NCBI GenBank assembly: GCA_037127315.1
Contig: JBBBDQ010001289.1
Span: forward strand, 186,501 to 250,500
Direction of reading: 5' to 3'
Length of the DNA: 64,000 nt
From: Ascarosepion bandense
Lineage: Eukaryota; Mollusca; Cephalopoda; Sepiida; Sepiidae
The translations under genes and the position numbers were made by a program. The notes beneath the pieces were generated by a model that worked only from the letters and a program-made list of their open reading frames with translations, did not search any database and was not told where the DNA came from. This document shows, one piece after another, positions 10,703-21,373 of this stretch (the stretch's first letter is position 1; every line of letters begins with the position of its first letter).

Positions 10703-10980
10703 GCACTCTGGAGGAATGGTAGACTTTACAACAACATAGCTACTCTAGCATTTACGCATCGTTCATTCAGTAATGAATTAGAACACTCTCACTACTGGCG
10801 TATGAATACATAGTATATCACAAGTTAAAAGTCTGCCTCCTACTGCCGAGCGACCGTAGCTCAAAGGTAGAATTGCCGATTGACGCTAATTCGGTAGGGT
10901 TTCAATCCTGCGTAAAAAGCAATCGGATGTCTAATCGTACTGATGAGCTGTGATACAACGAAAAAAAATCTGTCTGCGGA
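10701..10980 (+). mobile_element. Hammerhead SINE (family B), copy 1
   Basis: The 5' half carries a gcactctggagg motif. A tRNA-like part follows (A box tagctcaaaggtaga, B box gggtttcaatcc), then a 3' end with hammerhead core. It is flanked by (TA)n on the left and tatatata on the right. A pol III transcript would end in the ribozyme region. Confidence 0.8.
10935..10979 (+). ncRNA. Degenerate type I hammerhead motif (SINE copy 1)
   Basis: Stem I tcgta/tgcgg pairs with two wobbles. The core CTGATGA and GAAA is intact. Stem II has one mismatch (C opposite A). Stem III is lost because the expected CAGAT became an A-run. Probably inactive or weak. Confidence 0.6.
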
Positions 10981-10992
10981 TATATATATATT

Positions 10993-11048
10993 GTTTATAA
11001 AGGAAAACTCAGCACGTCATTTCAGTGTTGAGTTTTCCTTTATAAACT
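10993..11048. repeat. Hairpin next to the SINE 3' end
   Basis: Arms gtttataaaggaaaactca and tgagttttcctttataaac pair over about 19-20 bp around a loop of about 15 nt. No TIR or TSD is recognised. Confidence 0.8.
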
Positions 11049-11049
11049 T

Positions 11050-12904
11050 TATATCACTCTGGTTTACACCCATCAAGCTCTCTATATTGATTTACCAATT
11101 AATTTTTTATATTAAGGTTATCTTGTTGGATTATCCTCAATGATTACGGACTGACACCTATATATATATCATGAACACAAATAAGATATTATAGATAGTA
11201 TGAAATGCATTCGTTATACACAGTAAAATATCACCATAAACTTTACTACATTCTCTTTCATGTCACACCTAATTCCTCATAATAATGTTAAGAATAAATC
11301 GTTTATCTCGAGTGGCTCTTGAGCCTTGTATTAGCTGAAGTTTCCTATGAAATAACTAATGAAGGTATATATTAAAAGCATAAATATACATTCAGTATTT
11401 CTTATGTAAAGATATTCTGATTTTTCGGTTTTCTTTTGGTTGATAGCAATTCTGAAAACATTGACTTGGATAATAAAATATGTCATGTCCAATAACCGAA
11501 AGCAGTATGCTTCCTTCTGAGATTTAAAATGAAACTGGGACACATGGATATATTATTACATTTCCGAGGGCCTTTGCCACATTTTATTATAAGAAGGTTT
11601 GAATTTTGTTCAACTCTCACCAAATTTCTTCTTTATTTTTCCTTTTCCTTCGTAATCTCGATTACTTTTAATTTTTTCTCACGTTTTTTCGTCTTTCTGT
11701 TTTTTTTTTCACGCGTTCTGTAGTTTCTGCTTTGTTTATATATTTTTATTTTATATTTATTTTTATATATTAATTTTTGTTTTATATATTTTTTGTATAT
11801 TTTTTATATATTTCTTTAATTTTATTTCTTTATTTATTTTTGCTCGCAACGTGTTTTTCTAACCTTTTTTTCCTTCAAGTTTTTTTTCATTAATGTTTGT
11901 TGTTCTATCGTCTGCTTAACCTAATTCTCTTTTCTCTATAGCGGCAATAGAAGGCTGACAAGAAGAATTCAATACTTAAATTGTGGGTGCGTTGGCCGGG
12001 AGAAAATGTCTTTGAACTAAATATAAACGCGCTCGGCAGATTTGGGGTTTTTGAATTAAAGTTATACTTGAAGTATAGGTCCAATGGACGTTACAATGTT
12101 CATGGAAATAAAATGCTGAAAACAGAATTAATACTTACGAATGTGGGAGCGTTCTGAGTGAGGAATGTCTTTGACATATCCGCTCCTTAGGTCAGTAAGT
12201 AGTTTTGAGACAGGGAAGAAAGAAAGGAGAGGTGAAGGCGACGAGTATAGTAAACCACTTGACTTGGGTCAAAAGAGATATTAATTACATTCGTCTCTCT
12301 TGAATCTGTAGGTTTTTCTGTCTGGCGATGCTTTCTGTATCGGCTTTTTATATCTTCTTTTTGGATCGCAGCAGATCATTTGGGAATTCATATCCGTATT
12401 TGATTCTGGGCTTCCCATTGGCCGATAAATAAAATTAGCGTAAGCTCGCGAACTGGAAATTTAATATTTAATGAATTTTTATATTTCAACCGGAACATCT
12501 GCGCGAATCTGACTGCGCACCGACGACTTTTTGGTCGTGAGAATGCGAACATCCGGTCCCTGACATTTGCTCGGTCGGTATCACCACGTCTCTATCCACA
12601 TCGTTCTCTATTTTGATTTTTCTTTTTTTATTCTATATCTGCCTTTTCTTTGTGTCTTTATTAATTTTTTCATTTTCATTCTTCTCTTTTGACTTCATTT
12701 TTAGTTTTACTGTCTGCCTTCCTTTTCTTTCACCTGCTTTGAAGAAATTTCTTTATTGTCTTTATTCTTGCCTGCTACATTCTTTCATTCTATATTTCTT
12801 TTTCCTATCTGAGATTTTTTATATATTTCCTCTTTATTTCTTTCTTTCATCTTTCTTTTCACGAATTTTGTTACCAACCGTAATTTTTACATTTATCTAT
12901 ATTA
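11050..12904. other. AT- and T-rich stretch without a recognised gene
   Basis: 11,600-11,930 and 12,600-12,880 are pyrimidine-rich low-complexity DNA; long Phe/Ser-rich frames there are composition artefacts. 11,940-12,600 is less biased and contains two similar phrases (aatacttaaattgtgggtgcgtt and aatacttacgaatgtgggagcgtt, each followed by aatgtctttgaa/c), a diverged direct repeat about 165 bp apart. No function is recognised. Confidence 0.4.
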
Positions 12905-13563
12905 TTAGGTTGTCCCAAAAGTTCGTAAACACTTGCAAAAAATTGAAATTTTACTCGCAAAAACAAGAAAAATTATTGCTCGAAATAAACCCAATCATTT
13001 TCCAAGACAATTTGCCATCGATCTGCAAGCTTTCGGATCTGGTCAAAGTAGCATTCAGCCGGCTTCGAATCAAAGAATTCTTGACACGCTTCCTCGACTT
13101 CATCAAACGAGTCTAATCGGCGACCCTTCAGAAAGTGTTGCATTGAGTTGAAAAGGCCGTAATCTGATGGAGCACAGTTAGGACTGTAGGCTGGTTGTGG
13201 CAGAACATCAACGCCGTCCAGCTCTTCAAACTTGTCTTTGGTCTTCCTGGCGGTGTGTGGCTTTGTCCAACTGCATCAAAGCGCGCTTTCGGTTGATCAG
13301 AGCCGGGTACTTTTGCTTCAACTTTTCTTTTCAAGTTGCTGACAGTAAAAACCGGCACTGATTGCACGACCATTCGGAACCAACTCAAAATGCACGATTG
13401 CTTCAAAGTTCCACCGAACGCACAATATGACTTTCTTGCCGAATAGATCTTGTTTTGGAACCGACGATGTCTCTTGCCTTTTCTGAACCCATTGCTTGTC
13501 TTGATTGTGGTGGACAAGATAGACTCATTTCGCAAGTGTTTACAAACTTTTGGGACAACCTAA
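12905..13563 (-). mobile_element. Mariner-family deletion derivative 2
   Basis: Terminal repeats TTAGGTTGTC/GACAACCTAA with TA duplications (12,903-12,904 and 13,564-13,565); 659 bp. Minus-strand content, with frameshifts: a degraded central catalytic region followed by QPAYSPNCAPSDYGLF, and a C-terminus ending NDWVYFEQ. The third catalytic Asp of YSPD is Asn here. It has the same large 5' deletion as the copy at 7,837, so the deleted form itself has multiplied. Confidence 0.85.
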
Positions 13564-13565
13564 TA

Positions 13566-13842
13566 TAATTCTGCTTGTTCCTTCCTTAGTTAGTTAGTTC
13601 CTCCGTCCGTTACACCACACTCTCTACACGAGCTTTTCCTTCCCCTGTATGTTTTTACTCTCCTTAGCCTTTCTCTCACCTTTGTCAAACGGAAGGGTAG
13701 TAAAGAGTGAGAGAGTAGGAGGAGTAGAGCTTATAGCATTATCATATCAGTAGCAGCTTAAGCTGGTCTTTGCAGAGTAATTGTGTGTGCGTATATTTGT
13801 GTGTATTGTACAATATAGTAAAAAAAAGGTAGGTTTGTTGTA
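13566..13842. other. Nothing recognised
   Basis: Mixed low-complexity sequence; no open frame or known repeat. Confidence 0.4.
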
Positions 13843-14477
13843 TCCTGCGAACTAATAACGGAATTTCTGGCCTCTACACCCTTGGTCATTACTTAGTTGG
13901 TCTTTTCTGTTTACTATGGACACAGGAGCCTTTAAAGCATCTTTAATTATTCTTTTAAAATTTTTAATCCTTTCTAACATTTTTGAAATTTTGTCAGATA
14001 GTTTTGTTTTGATTTGAGTTAGTGGCGAAAGAAATGTTACGACTGTTTTACAATGGAAACGTAATGATTGCATCACACACTATTTTCGGTGACAAACACA
14101 TTAATTTTGAAATTCTCGCAAAAATCAAATAATTGTTGAATTTTAATGAAACTATCAGTACTCATTCATAAATAAAGGCTATTATTTTTTAAATTATTAT
14201 TTTTTTTAAATCTTGATAAAAATGTTTACAATGGACTCAGTAGCCATGATTTTTCAGTAATAAAAAAATTTCTCTTTCAAAATCGCTCACAGTAAAGTAG
14301 CTTCTATAGACATTACTTTTATAGATATTTTAATAAAATTACACTTTTTGTTATCGTTATTTTATTATCCAATACCTTTATGTTTGAAGGCGTTACTATC
14401 ATTTGTAGTATGACAAAGTAAAATTTTTCCAGGAAATCATAATTATCCTTCCGTGGAAATTCCACGGGTTCCGCTAG
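13843..14477 (+). mobile_element. Helitron/Helentron-like non-autonomous element with 3' hairpin
   Basis: The 3' end is diagnostic. A near-perfect hairpin at 14,451-14,467 (CCGTGGAA/TTCCACGG around one base) is followed after six bases by CTAG at 14,474-14,477 and then T. Helitrons end in a hairpin shortly before CTRR and insert between A and T. The 5' TC at 13,843 (preceded by A) is a guess. The interior shares sequence with 6.2-6.9 kb. Confidence 0.55.
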
Positions 14478-14829
14478 TTTTTATTATCATTGGTGGTAGT
14501 AGTAGTAGTTGTGTAGTAGTAGTATTTACACGTTTCCTTTTTTACTTTTCTTTCATTCCACCCCCATATTTTGTTAACCCGGTTTTCGTTCAGTTTTCAT
14601 TGGCTGCCATACTTTTCCCACTCCTCGCTGTCTACCAATTATATCTGCACATTTGAGGAAGGTCTGTGGCAGAAATGCGTCTCCTTGGAACTAAAACAAG
14701 AAACAAAATGAACTCAAATAACAATTTTCCCACTAGAATGAATAAAATGTCTCCATCGTTGTTTTATTTCTTTGACTTTTATCTTTGTGCTTGACATTTT
14801 CTTTTATTTTGACAACATTAGTGTCACTG
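14478..14829. other. Nothing recognised
   Basis: A short (TAG)n patch near 14,500, then unique-looking sequence without a supported gene. Confidence 0.4.
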
Positions 14830-14952
14830 ATTTGCGTTGGGGTGCAGTGGATATCGACTCTGAACAAGAAATCAGAGATCCGAATTTGAATTCCAGTTGA
14901 ATTCCGTACATTCACTTTCGCGCAGATACCCTTGCGAGAGGTATTTTTTTAT
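14830..14952 (+). mobile_element. SINE family A, 5' head only
   Basis: Has the tRNA-like head (ggtgcagtggatatcg ... gaatttgaattcc) and the acttnncgcgcagataccctt body, then stops at a T-run where a LINE tail begins. Confidence 0.75.
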
Positions 14953-14954
14953 AT

Positions 14955-15665
14955 AATGGTGTGGCCCCAAGCAAGGCATTTTACTGCCACTGTTGTGCAG
15001 AGGGTTACCTAGGAGATATGTTATGAGAAAGAGTGACAGTTTATAAGTGGCGTTAGGAGGTGGGTAAGAGAATGATAACTGTGGCCATAAAGTGAGGAAT
15101 CAGTTCATATATTAATTGTAATGTAGAATTGATCCCCACTTTATAATAGTATAGAATTTTTTTAAAATCGTGTTGCCCAAAGCAAGGCATTTTACTGCCA
15201 CTGTTGTGCAGGGGGTTACATAGGAGGAATGTGATGAGAAAGAGTGACAGGTTATAGGGGGTGTCAGAAGGTGGGTAAGAGAAGGATGAGAATAGTGATG
15301 AGAGTGGGGTGGACGGAGAAAAAAGCATGAGAGAGAGGATGTAAGTTGATGAGACAGGAGATGACTATTGAGTTTACATTTAAATTCTTGGAGATTATAG
15401 CTGTCGGGAAGGCAATTAAACGGAAGGGAATTCCACCAGCGGGAAGTGTGAGAAAAGAAGCTGCTGGAGTAGATTGCGTTTACAGTTTATTGGTTTTACA
15501 GTAAAAGGGTGGGACCTAGTTGTTAATCTTGTGACTCGAGGAAATTCATATATAGAGGGTACCAGTGAGCTAAGTTCATCGGGGCAGAAGCCGTGAAAGT
15601 ATTTCTAGAAGAGACACAGGGAAGCCAAACTGCGTCGGTGAGAAAGCGACTGTATACAGCGCCTG
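14955..15665 (-). mobile_element. CR1/L2/Jockey-type LINE 3' ends, two pieces
   Basis: Both pieces contain the minus-strand tail CNPLHNSGSKMPCFG (the usual ...SPLHISGVAALP... ending of this family). 14,955-15,060 is the short one; 15,160-15,660 reaches back into LPDSYNLQEFKCKLNS and WWNSLP-like coding. A small piece of RTE 3' UTR-like sequence ('tcagttcatatattaattg ... agaattgatcccc') lies between them at 15,080-15,150. Confidence 0.65.
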
Positions 15666-15859
15666 CAAAAAAGAAATATACCAACTTAAATGCATATTTG
15701 TAAAGTGTTCGCGAGTTATTTGAAAATACGGCTTTTATGGGTCATTGATTTTTCACTCTCTATTTTCAGCGGCTCTTGGAACTTGAATTGGATGAACAAA
15801 ATTAAATTAATAAAAGCAGGAAATATTATAAAAATGTTATGCGGTATACTTCTTCTATT

Positions 15860-16862
15860 TGCCCTGTCCTTTCAGAATATAGAATTGATCCCCCATTTTA
15901 TTCCCACATTATAATTTCTTATAAACATTTGGCATATATATTCTTCTTCTATGTGCCTTGCCTTTCAGGACGTAGGCGATCATGGCTTTCCACGTCTTCC
16001 TATCCCTTGTCGCTCTTTGGACGGTTTCTCCTGTTACACCACCCAAACCCCACTCTACCATCCACTAACTCAAGCCCATAAATCTAGAATATAAATGTAT
16101 AGAAAGTACCATGGCCACAAAATGAGGGCTCAGTTTATATATTGATTATAATATAGAATTGATCCCCCATTTTTTCCCACGTTATAATTTCTTATAAACA
16201 GTTGGCATATATATTCTTCTTCTATATGCCCTGTCTTTTCAGGACGTAGGCGATCATGGCTTTCCGCGTCTCCCTATCCCTTGTCGCTCTTAGGACGCTT
16301 TCTCCTGTAACGTCTGTCAACCCCCGTTCTGTCATCCCTTCAAATATGTTATCCGTTGCTTTTCTCTGTCTCTTTTCCCCTCTATCTGCCCTGTTAGTAT
16401 CAGATTCTCCAAGCCCCCCTTCCTCATTGCATGTCGCAGGAACTTCAGTTGTCCATTCCTGATGCTCAGTATTAATTTCCTTTTCGTTTCCATCCTTTCC
16501 AAAACCTCCTTATTGCTCACATGCTCGGTTCACGATATCCGCAGCATCCTTCTATAGGACCACATTTCATCTGCTTCAAGTTTTCCATTCATCTTTGTTG
16601 ATATTGTCCAACATTCACTGCCATATTGAAGAACTGACATCACATAGCAATCCAGTACTCTCTTCTTTCTTTCTAGTGAAAGTTTCCAGTGTCTTAATAC
16701 TTTACTCAACTTCTGGAACACGTCTTTCGCCATGCCAATTCGACTTTGGATCTCTGTGTCGCACTTTCTGTCTTTAGTTAGAACACTTCCCCAATACTTA
16801 AATTTTCATACCTGCTTGATTTTAACATCCCCTGAATTTGGCACTTTGGGATGCTCTTTTTG
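15860..16862 (-). mobile_element. RTE/BovB-like LINE fragment with duplicated 3' end
   Basis: The minus strand runs from the KYLGSVLTKD region (about 16,790) through MAKDVFQKLSKVLRHWKLSL, YVMSVLQYGSECWTIS, MLRIS, KFLRHAMRKGGLENLILTG to the C-terminus and 3' UTR (about 16,230-16,100). A second C-terminus and UTR start at 16,080. The joint is cccataaatctaga, the same joint as at 47,880. Confidence 0.8.
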
Positions 16863-17309
16863 CTGATGACCATGCCATATCCTCATTTGCCTTTAAGCCT
16901 CATTGGGAGTATTAGTATTCTAGTTTCCCGATTGACAGAGAAAAGGAAAGGGCATATCGTACTCATGCGACTAGCTACCAACGACAGCGATTCAGAGATA
17001 GATAGGTTCTTGACAGTGACCAAGAGAAGAGGCTCTGTGCAGACACTAGAGGGGTACCAACAATGATGCTCATCGAATTCATTTGGTTTTATCAATTTTT
17101 GAGTTCGTAAGCTAAAATGAGCATATGTTGGCTTTAATGCTGCCATTTCTAAAATTATTTTCTTGTATACGTTTGCCATCGCGGGTCATAATTGCGAACC
17201 CATATTTCTTCTTGTTGGCACATTCAAACTCAAATTGACTGTATACAGTGCGGTATGATCTATTTTCTCAATTAATAAATCAGTTCTGGACACAAATATT
17301 GAGGAGAAC
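16863..17309. other. No recognised gene
   Basis: Two overlapping frames on opposite strands (16,851-17,066 plus, 16,883-17,179 minus) lack any domain I know. This is possibly an old repeat. Confidence 0.35.
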
Positions 17310-17975
17310 TCTGTGGATATTCAGAGTTCATCAAACCTCTCACTTAGTCGAACACAATAACTCCGGACTGGGTGGAACCCTGACGAGTCTCCGCTGAAGG
17401 GTAAAATCTCACTAGGGGGAACAGAAAAGAGCGGGATGCTGCCTTTAGCAGGCTTACGGGGAAATTTCGCTTTAAGGGCTTTAAGGGTTTTAAGAGCGTG
17501 GATTTATCACATAAAATTCCGCCTTGTGCCACATTCAGCTACAGTGGTGGGGTGAATAACAAGTCCGCTAAAACTCCCTCTTAATCGACTCTCTGCCTCC
17601 AGGCGAAGATGAACCCAGAAAAGGTTCTGAAGTAGGTGAGAATTTCATCTTGGTTAAACAGAAGAAAACACAACACGACCTGAAGAAGTGTCTACGGGAT
17701 AATTCTAGCTGAGGTGAAGGGCTCGGATTTCCAACTATAGTTGACATTATGCCACACTCACCTCGCCCATCCGCCCTAGGGTGAAGGTAGTGAATTTCAG
17801 TTCATCAAAGCTCTCTTTTAGTCGGATTCTTTGCCAAAGAGTAAACTCTCGTCCGAACAGACAAGAGCCTGAGCCTGACTTAAGCAGTGTCTACAGCGAA
17901 TTTTTGCACGAGCTTGAAAGCTCAGAGCACCCATATAAAATTCGGCTTTGTGCCACGTGTAGCGTCATTGAATGC
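17310..17975 (+). repeat. Diverged tandem repeat, three units of about 210-230 bp
   Basis: Each unit contains, in order, a 'ttcatcaaa/cctctctn...tagtcg' start, a central 'gaagn..gtaaa' part, and an end of the type 'ataaaattcngccttgtgccac' (near 17,515, 17,745 as tgacattatgccac, and 17,940). Divergence is high. It is followed directly by (AT)n. Confidence 0.5.
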
Positions 17976-17976
17976 A

Positions 17977-17978
<2 letters not shown>

Positions 17979-18046
<68 letters not shown>
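17979..18046. repeat. (AT)n microsatellite, about 34 units
   Basis: A pure AT run. Similar tracts of 20-70 bp occur near 19,444, 21,308, 22,942, 23,166, 24,470, 25,378, 35,289, 37,532, 41,148, 41,920, 42,224, 42,483, 46,532 and 47,058, mostly at element ends. Confidence 0.95.
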
Positions 18047-18047
<1 letters not shown>

Positions 18048-18280
18048 AGTGAATAAAGAACGAAGAAAATATTAACAACGTTCAAAACATTAATTTAAAA
18101 CAGTGCCCAATAAGGAAAAATAGCTATGAATATTTTTTATAAATTATAGTTTAGAACATCTACAAATTACAATTTAATAATTAGAATTTAATTATATATA
18201 TATATATATGAATACATACATAGTGTTAAACGTACACATACACGCACATATATACATATATGTGTGCATATATATATATG

Positions 18281-18621
18281 TAATGAATTATTTTGAACAT
18301 TATTTTTACCGATACTCGTATTTAAGTAGATACACTGTTTTTAATTAAACAGTATTTTATATTTATATCTACCGGCCTGATTATTTTACGATAAATTTTT
18401 ATTACGAAAATGTGTGCTATCCAGCAGGGTTCGAACCTGCGACCCCTATTTACATAGGGGAGGCTACCATTTGATCTGGTACTGTCTTAACCACTCGACC
18501 ATGAATAGCCTCTTGATCAGACGAGGTTTTTATCATGCTTATATAACACAATTTTAATTAAAAACAAAATATCTACTTAAATACGAGTATCGGTAAAAAT
18601 AATGTTCAAAATAATTCATTA
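18281..18621. repeat. Inverted repeat enclosing a tRNA-like sequence
   Basis: Arms 18,281-18,350 and 18,550-18,621 pair (taatgaattattttgaaca against tgttcaaaataattcatta, continuing through the atactcgtatttaagtaga part). The loop holds the minus-strand tRNA-like sequence. Confidence 0.85.
18416..18509 (-). tRNA. Class II tRNA-like sequence (Leu/Ser type), SINE head or pseudogene
   Basis: 94 nt. The acceptor stem GCTATTC/GGATAGC pairs fully with one wobble. The D arm reads ggtcgagtggttaagaca (good A box). The anticodon stem TACCA/TGGTA has a 7-nt loop GATCAAA lacking U33. The long variable arm CCCCTAT/ATAGGGG and T arm GCAGG-TTCGAAC-CCTGC (perfect B box) are intact. The missing U33 and repeated context argue for a tRNA-derived repeat rather than a working tRNA. 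Confidence 0.65.
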
Positions 18622-18786
18622 CAAATTGTCGGTTGCTTATAACCAAGTTTCGTTAAAATTCGTTAATTTCCGTAACATGTTTACATTTGTTGACATTACG
18701 ATACATTTCAGAGCAGATATGGTTTGTTTACGGTAGATCGAAAATTGTGTTATATAAGCATGATCAAAACCTCGTCTGATCAAGAG

Positions 18787-18880
18787 GCTATTCATGGTCG
18801 AGTGTTTAAGACAGTACCAGATCAAATGGTAGTTTCCCCTATGTAAATAGGGGTCGCAGGTTCGAATCCTGCTGGATAGC
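18787..18880 (+). tRNA. Class II tRNA-like sequence, unit 1
   Basis: Same 94-nt fold as the minus-strand copy, but the D arm reads gagtgtttaag (GTGG lost) and the variable-arm flank reads gtagtttcccc. B box ggttcgaatcc is intact. Likely pol III-competent promoter remnant. Confidence 0.6.
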
Positions 18881-19180
18881 ACACATTTTCTTAATAAAAA
18901 TTTATCGTAAAATAATCAGGCCGGTAGATATAAATATAAAATACTGTTTAATTAAAAACAGAATATCTACCTAAATACGAGTATCGCTAAAAATAATGTT
19001 CAAAATAATTCATTACAAATTGTCGGTTGCTTATAACCAAGTTTCGTTAAAATTCGTTAATTTCCGTGACATGTTTACATTTGTTGACATTACGATACAT
19101 TTCAGAGCAGATATGGTTTGTTTACGGTAGATCGAAAATTGTGTTATATAAGCATGATCAAAACCTCGTCTGATCAAGAG

Positions 19181-19274
19181 GCTATTCATGGTCGAGTGTT
19201 TAAGACAGTACCAGATCAAATGGTAGTTTCCCCTATGTAAATAGGGGTCGCAGGTTCGAATCCTGCTGGATAGC
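19181..19274 (+). tRNA. Class II tRNA-like sequence, unit 2
   Basis: Exactly 394 bp after unit 1 and identical to it by eye. Confidence 0.6.
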
Positions 19275-19440
19275 ACACATTTTCTTAATAAAAATTTATC
19301 GTAAAATAATCAGGCCGGTAGATATAAATATAAAATACTGTTTAATTAAAAACAGAATATCTACCTAAATACGAGTATCGCTAAAAATAATGTTCAAAAT
19401 AATTCATTACAAATTGTCGGTTGCTTATAACCAAGTTTCG

Positions 19441-19443
<3 letters not shown>

Positions 19444-19493
<50 letters not shown>

Positions 19494-19790
19494 GTGCATA
19501 TTCATACATTTTTTTCTTTAGGGTTTTCCGTAAATTATAGGGGATTAAATGTCTTTTCTTATTTTACTTTGGTTGGATAGGTGGTATGTAAAACGTCTAT
19601 TCAAAGAAGTAGTAGTATGTCCAACATATGTAATTGATTGATGGCAAGAAACAATGTAGGATGTAAAAAATAAAGAAATGTTTTCGGTGGAGGACCTAAT
19701 TGTTTTCTATACTGACTTTTCTTAGTTTGGATATAGGTGTTACTATTATGGTCATAAAGTGCAGCTTTCGTGGTACAGGCGGTCAACAGT
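19444..19790 (+). mobile_element. Left arm of an inverted repeat (matches 21,010-21,345)
   Basis: Begins with (TA)n, then ttttttctttagggttttccg and gaagtagtagtatgtccaac, to aagtgcagctttcgtggta. The same text lies inverted at 21,010-21,345, with few differences. I do not recognise the element. Confidence 0.75.
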
Positions 19791-19959
19791 TTTCGAAGAG
19801 TTGCTGGTTGAAATTTTGGAGATGGGTTGATGGGTGTTTGTAGACAGTCACTAATCTTATTTAATGTTTCTTCAGCTGGGACGTTACATCGAAAACAAAA
19901 TGTTCAAAACAAACAATAAACCGGAGATTTATACAATGAATGTTGATGTCATTTTTATT

Positions 19960-20760
19960 TCGATAACAAATAGGGACAAAGGTGTAAATATGAAATCAAA
20001 TTTTGAAAATAAATCTAAAATTTAACTACGAACTAATGGACATAATAAAATTCCACTCCTTGATGTTAATATATAGTTAAAAATCAAAGAATTTATTATT
20101 TACCTGTATTAAAAAAACACCAGTAAGAACTCTTGTTTTCTAAAATATGATATAATATAAGCTAATATCCGAATATAATATAATATAATATAATATAATA
20201 TCCGAATATAATATAATATCCGAATATAATATAATATAATATAATATAAGCTAATATCCAAATATAATATAGTATATAATATAATAGAATAGAATAGAAT
20301 AGAATATAAGCTAATATCCGAATATAATATAGTATATAATATAATATAATATAATATAATATAATAGAATAGAATAGAAGCTAATATCCGAATATAATAT
20401 AATATAATATAATATAATATAGAATAGAATAGAATAGAATAGAATATAAGCTAATATCCGAAAAGATATAAAATACCAGTTGTAACGAATTTCTTAAATA
20501 GAGCACATCAAAATTCCTCCTCTAAAATAATATTTTTGGGCGAACTAAAAGACATAAAACAAATATTGGTCAACAATGATTTTCCAAACCATATCATTGA
20601 TAAACAAACAAGTTTATTCTCGCAAAAGATATACGATTCTAGCATTAAATATAGCACCCGACAAAAAAAACATCAACATATTTTACTGCAACCAGATGCA
20701 CAATACTTATAATCAGCACGAATCTGCTGCACGAAAAATTTAATTTGCTTTAGAAAAACT
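19960..20760 (+). mobile_element. Penelope-like element RT relic, interrupted by a pentanucleotide satellite
   Basis: NKIPLLDVNI near 20,050 and YLY*KNTSK match the '(K)LPFLDVLI...VYRKPT' part of Penelope RT. After the satellite, the frame resumes with NFLNRAHQNSSSKIIFLGEL then KDIKQILVNNDFPNHIIDK (20,490-20,610), the usual RA...E+..IK.IL..N.YP..+ID signature. Stops and shifts make it a pseudogene. Confidence 0.6.
20150..20465 (+). repeat. Pentanucleotide satellite (AATAT)n/(AGAAT)n with a higher-order phrase
   Basis: Runs of ATAAT and AGAAT units are punctuated by aagctaatatccgaatat at about 60-90-bp intervals (near 20,158, 20,250, 20,308, 20,378 and 20,448), so the higher-order block was duplicated as a unit. 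Confidence 0.9.
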
Positions 20761-21302
20761 AATTTTTCATAACATTAAACAAGTCGGATTTTGTGCAAAA
20801 AAAAAGTGTATTTACGGAGATTTTTTTTACTGCACTACTTTATTCAAAAGAAGTCTGCGGCTGAAGGACAAGAAATTCTTGTTGAGACTTACTGCGACCA
20901 TACTCTGCCAGACATATGCAGAGATAAGTTTAGACGTTCCAAAAATAATGATTTTGATGTCGAAGATAAAGAACGTTCTGGCGCACCGAAAAACGTCTGA
21001 AAACAAAGAAAACTATTCACTGCCTGTACCACGGAAGCTGCACTTTATGACCATAATAGTAGCACCTATATCCAAACTTAGAAAAGTCAGTATAGAAAAC
21101 AATTAGTTCCTCCACCGAAAACATTTCTTTATTTTTTAAATCCTACATTGTTTCTTGCCATCAATCAATTACATATGTTGGACATACTACTACTTCTTTG
21201 AATAGACGTTTTACATTCCACCTATCCAACCAAAGTAAAATAAGAAAAGACATTTAATCCCTTATAATTTACGGAAAAACCCTAAAGAAAAAAATGTATA
21301 AA

Positions 21303-21373
<71 letters not shown>

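Larger units (their letters stand above)
18622..19443 (+). repeat. Tandem 394-bp units with tRNA-like core
   Basis: Starting at caaattgtcggttgc (18,622 and 19,016) two near-identical 394-bp units and a short third start (19,410) lie head to tail. Each contains a tRNA-like sequence. I see only a few base differences between units, so duplication is recent. Mirror-image minus-strand frames (18,637-18,882; 19,031-19,276) are by-products. Confidence 0.85.

Noticed and set aside
17887..18085. Tyr-Ile repeat proteins
   Set aside because: Translation of (AT)n; the same artefact occurs at 25,314, 35,172, 41,132 and 47,033.
18416..18509. Functional tRNA gene
   Set aside because: The cloverleaf and promoter boxes are good, but U33 is missing, the anticodon would be a stop-type TCA, and the sequence is embedded in a repeated unit.
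18637..19276. Two identical 81-codon minus-strand frames as duplicate genes
   Set aside because: They overlap the tRNA-like core of the tandem 394-bp units and are identical only because the units are.
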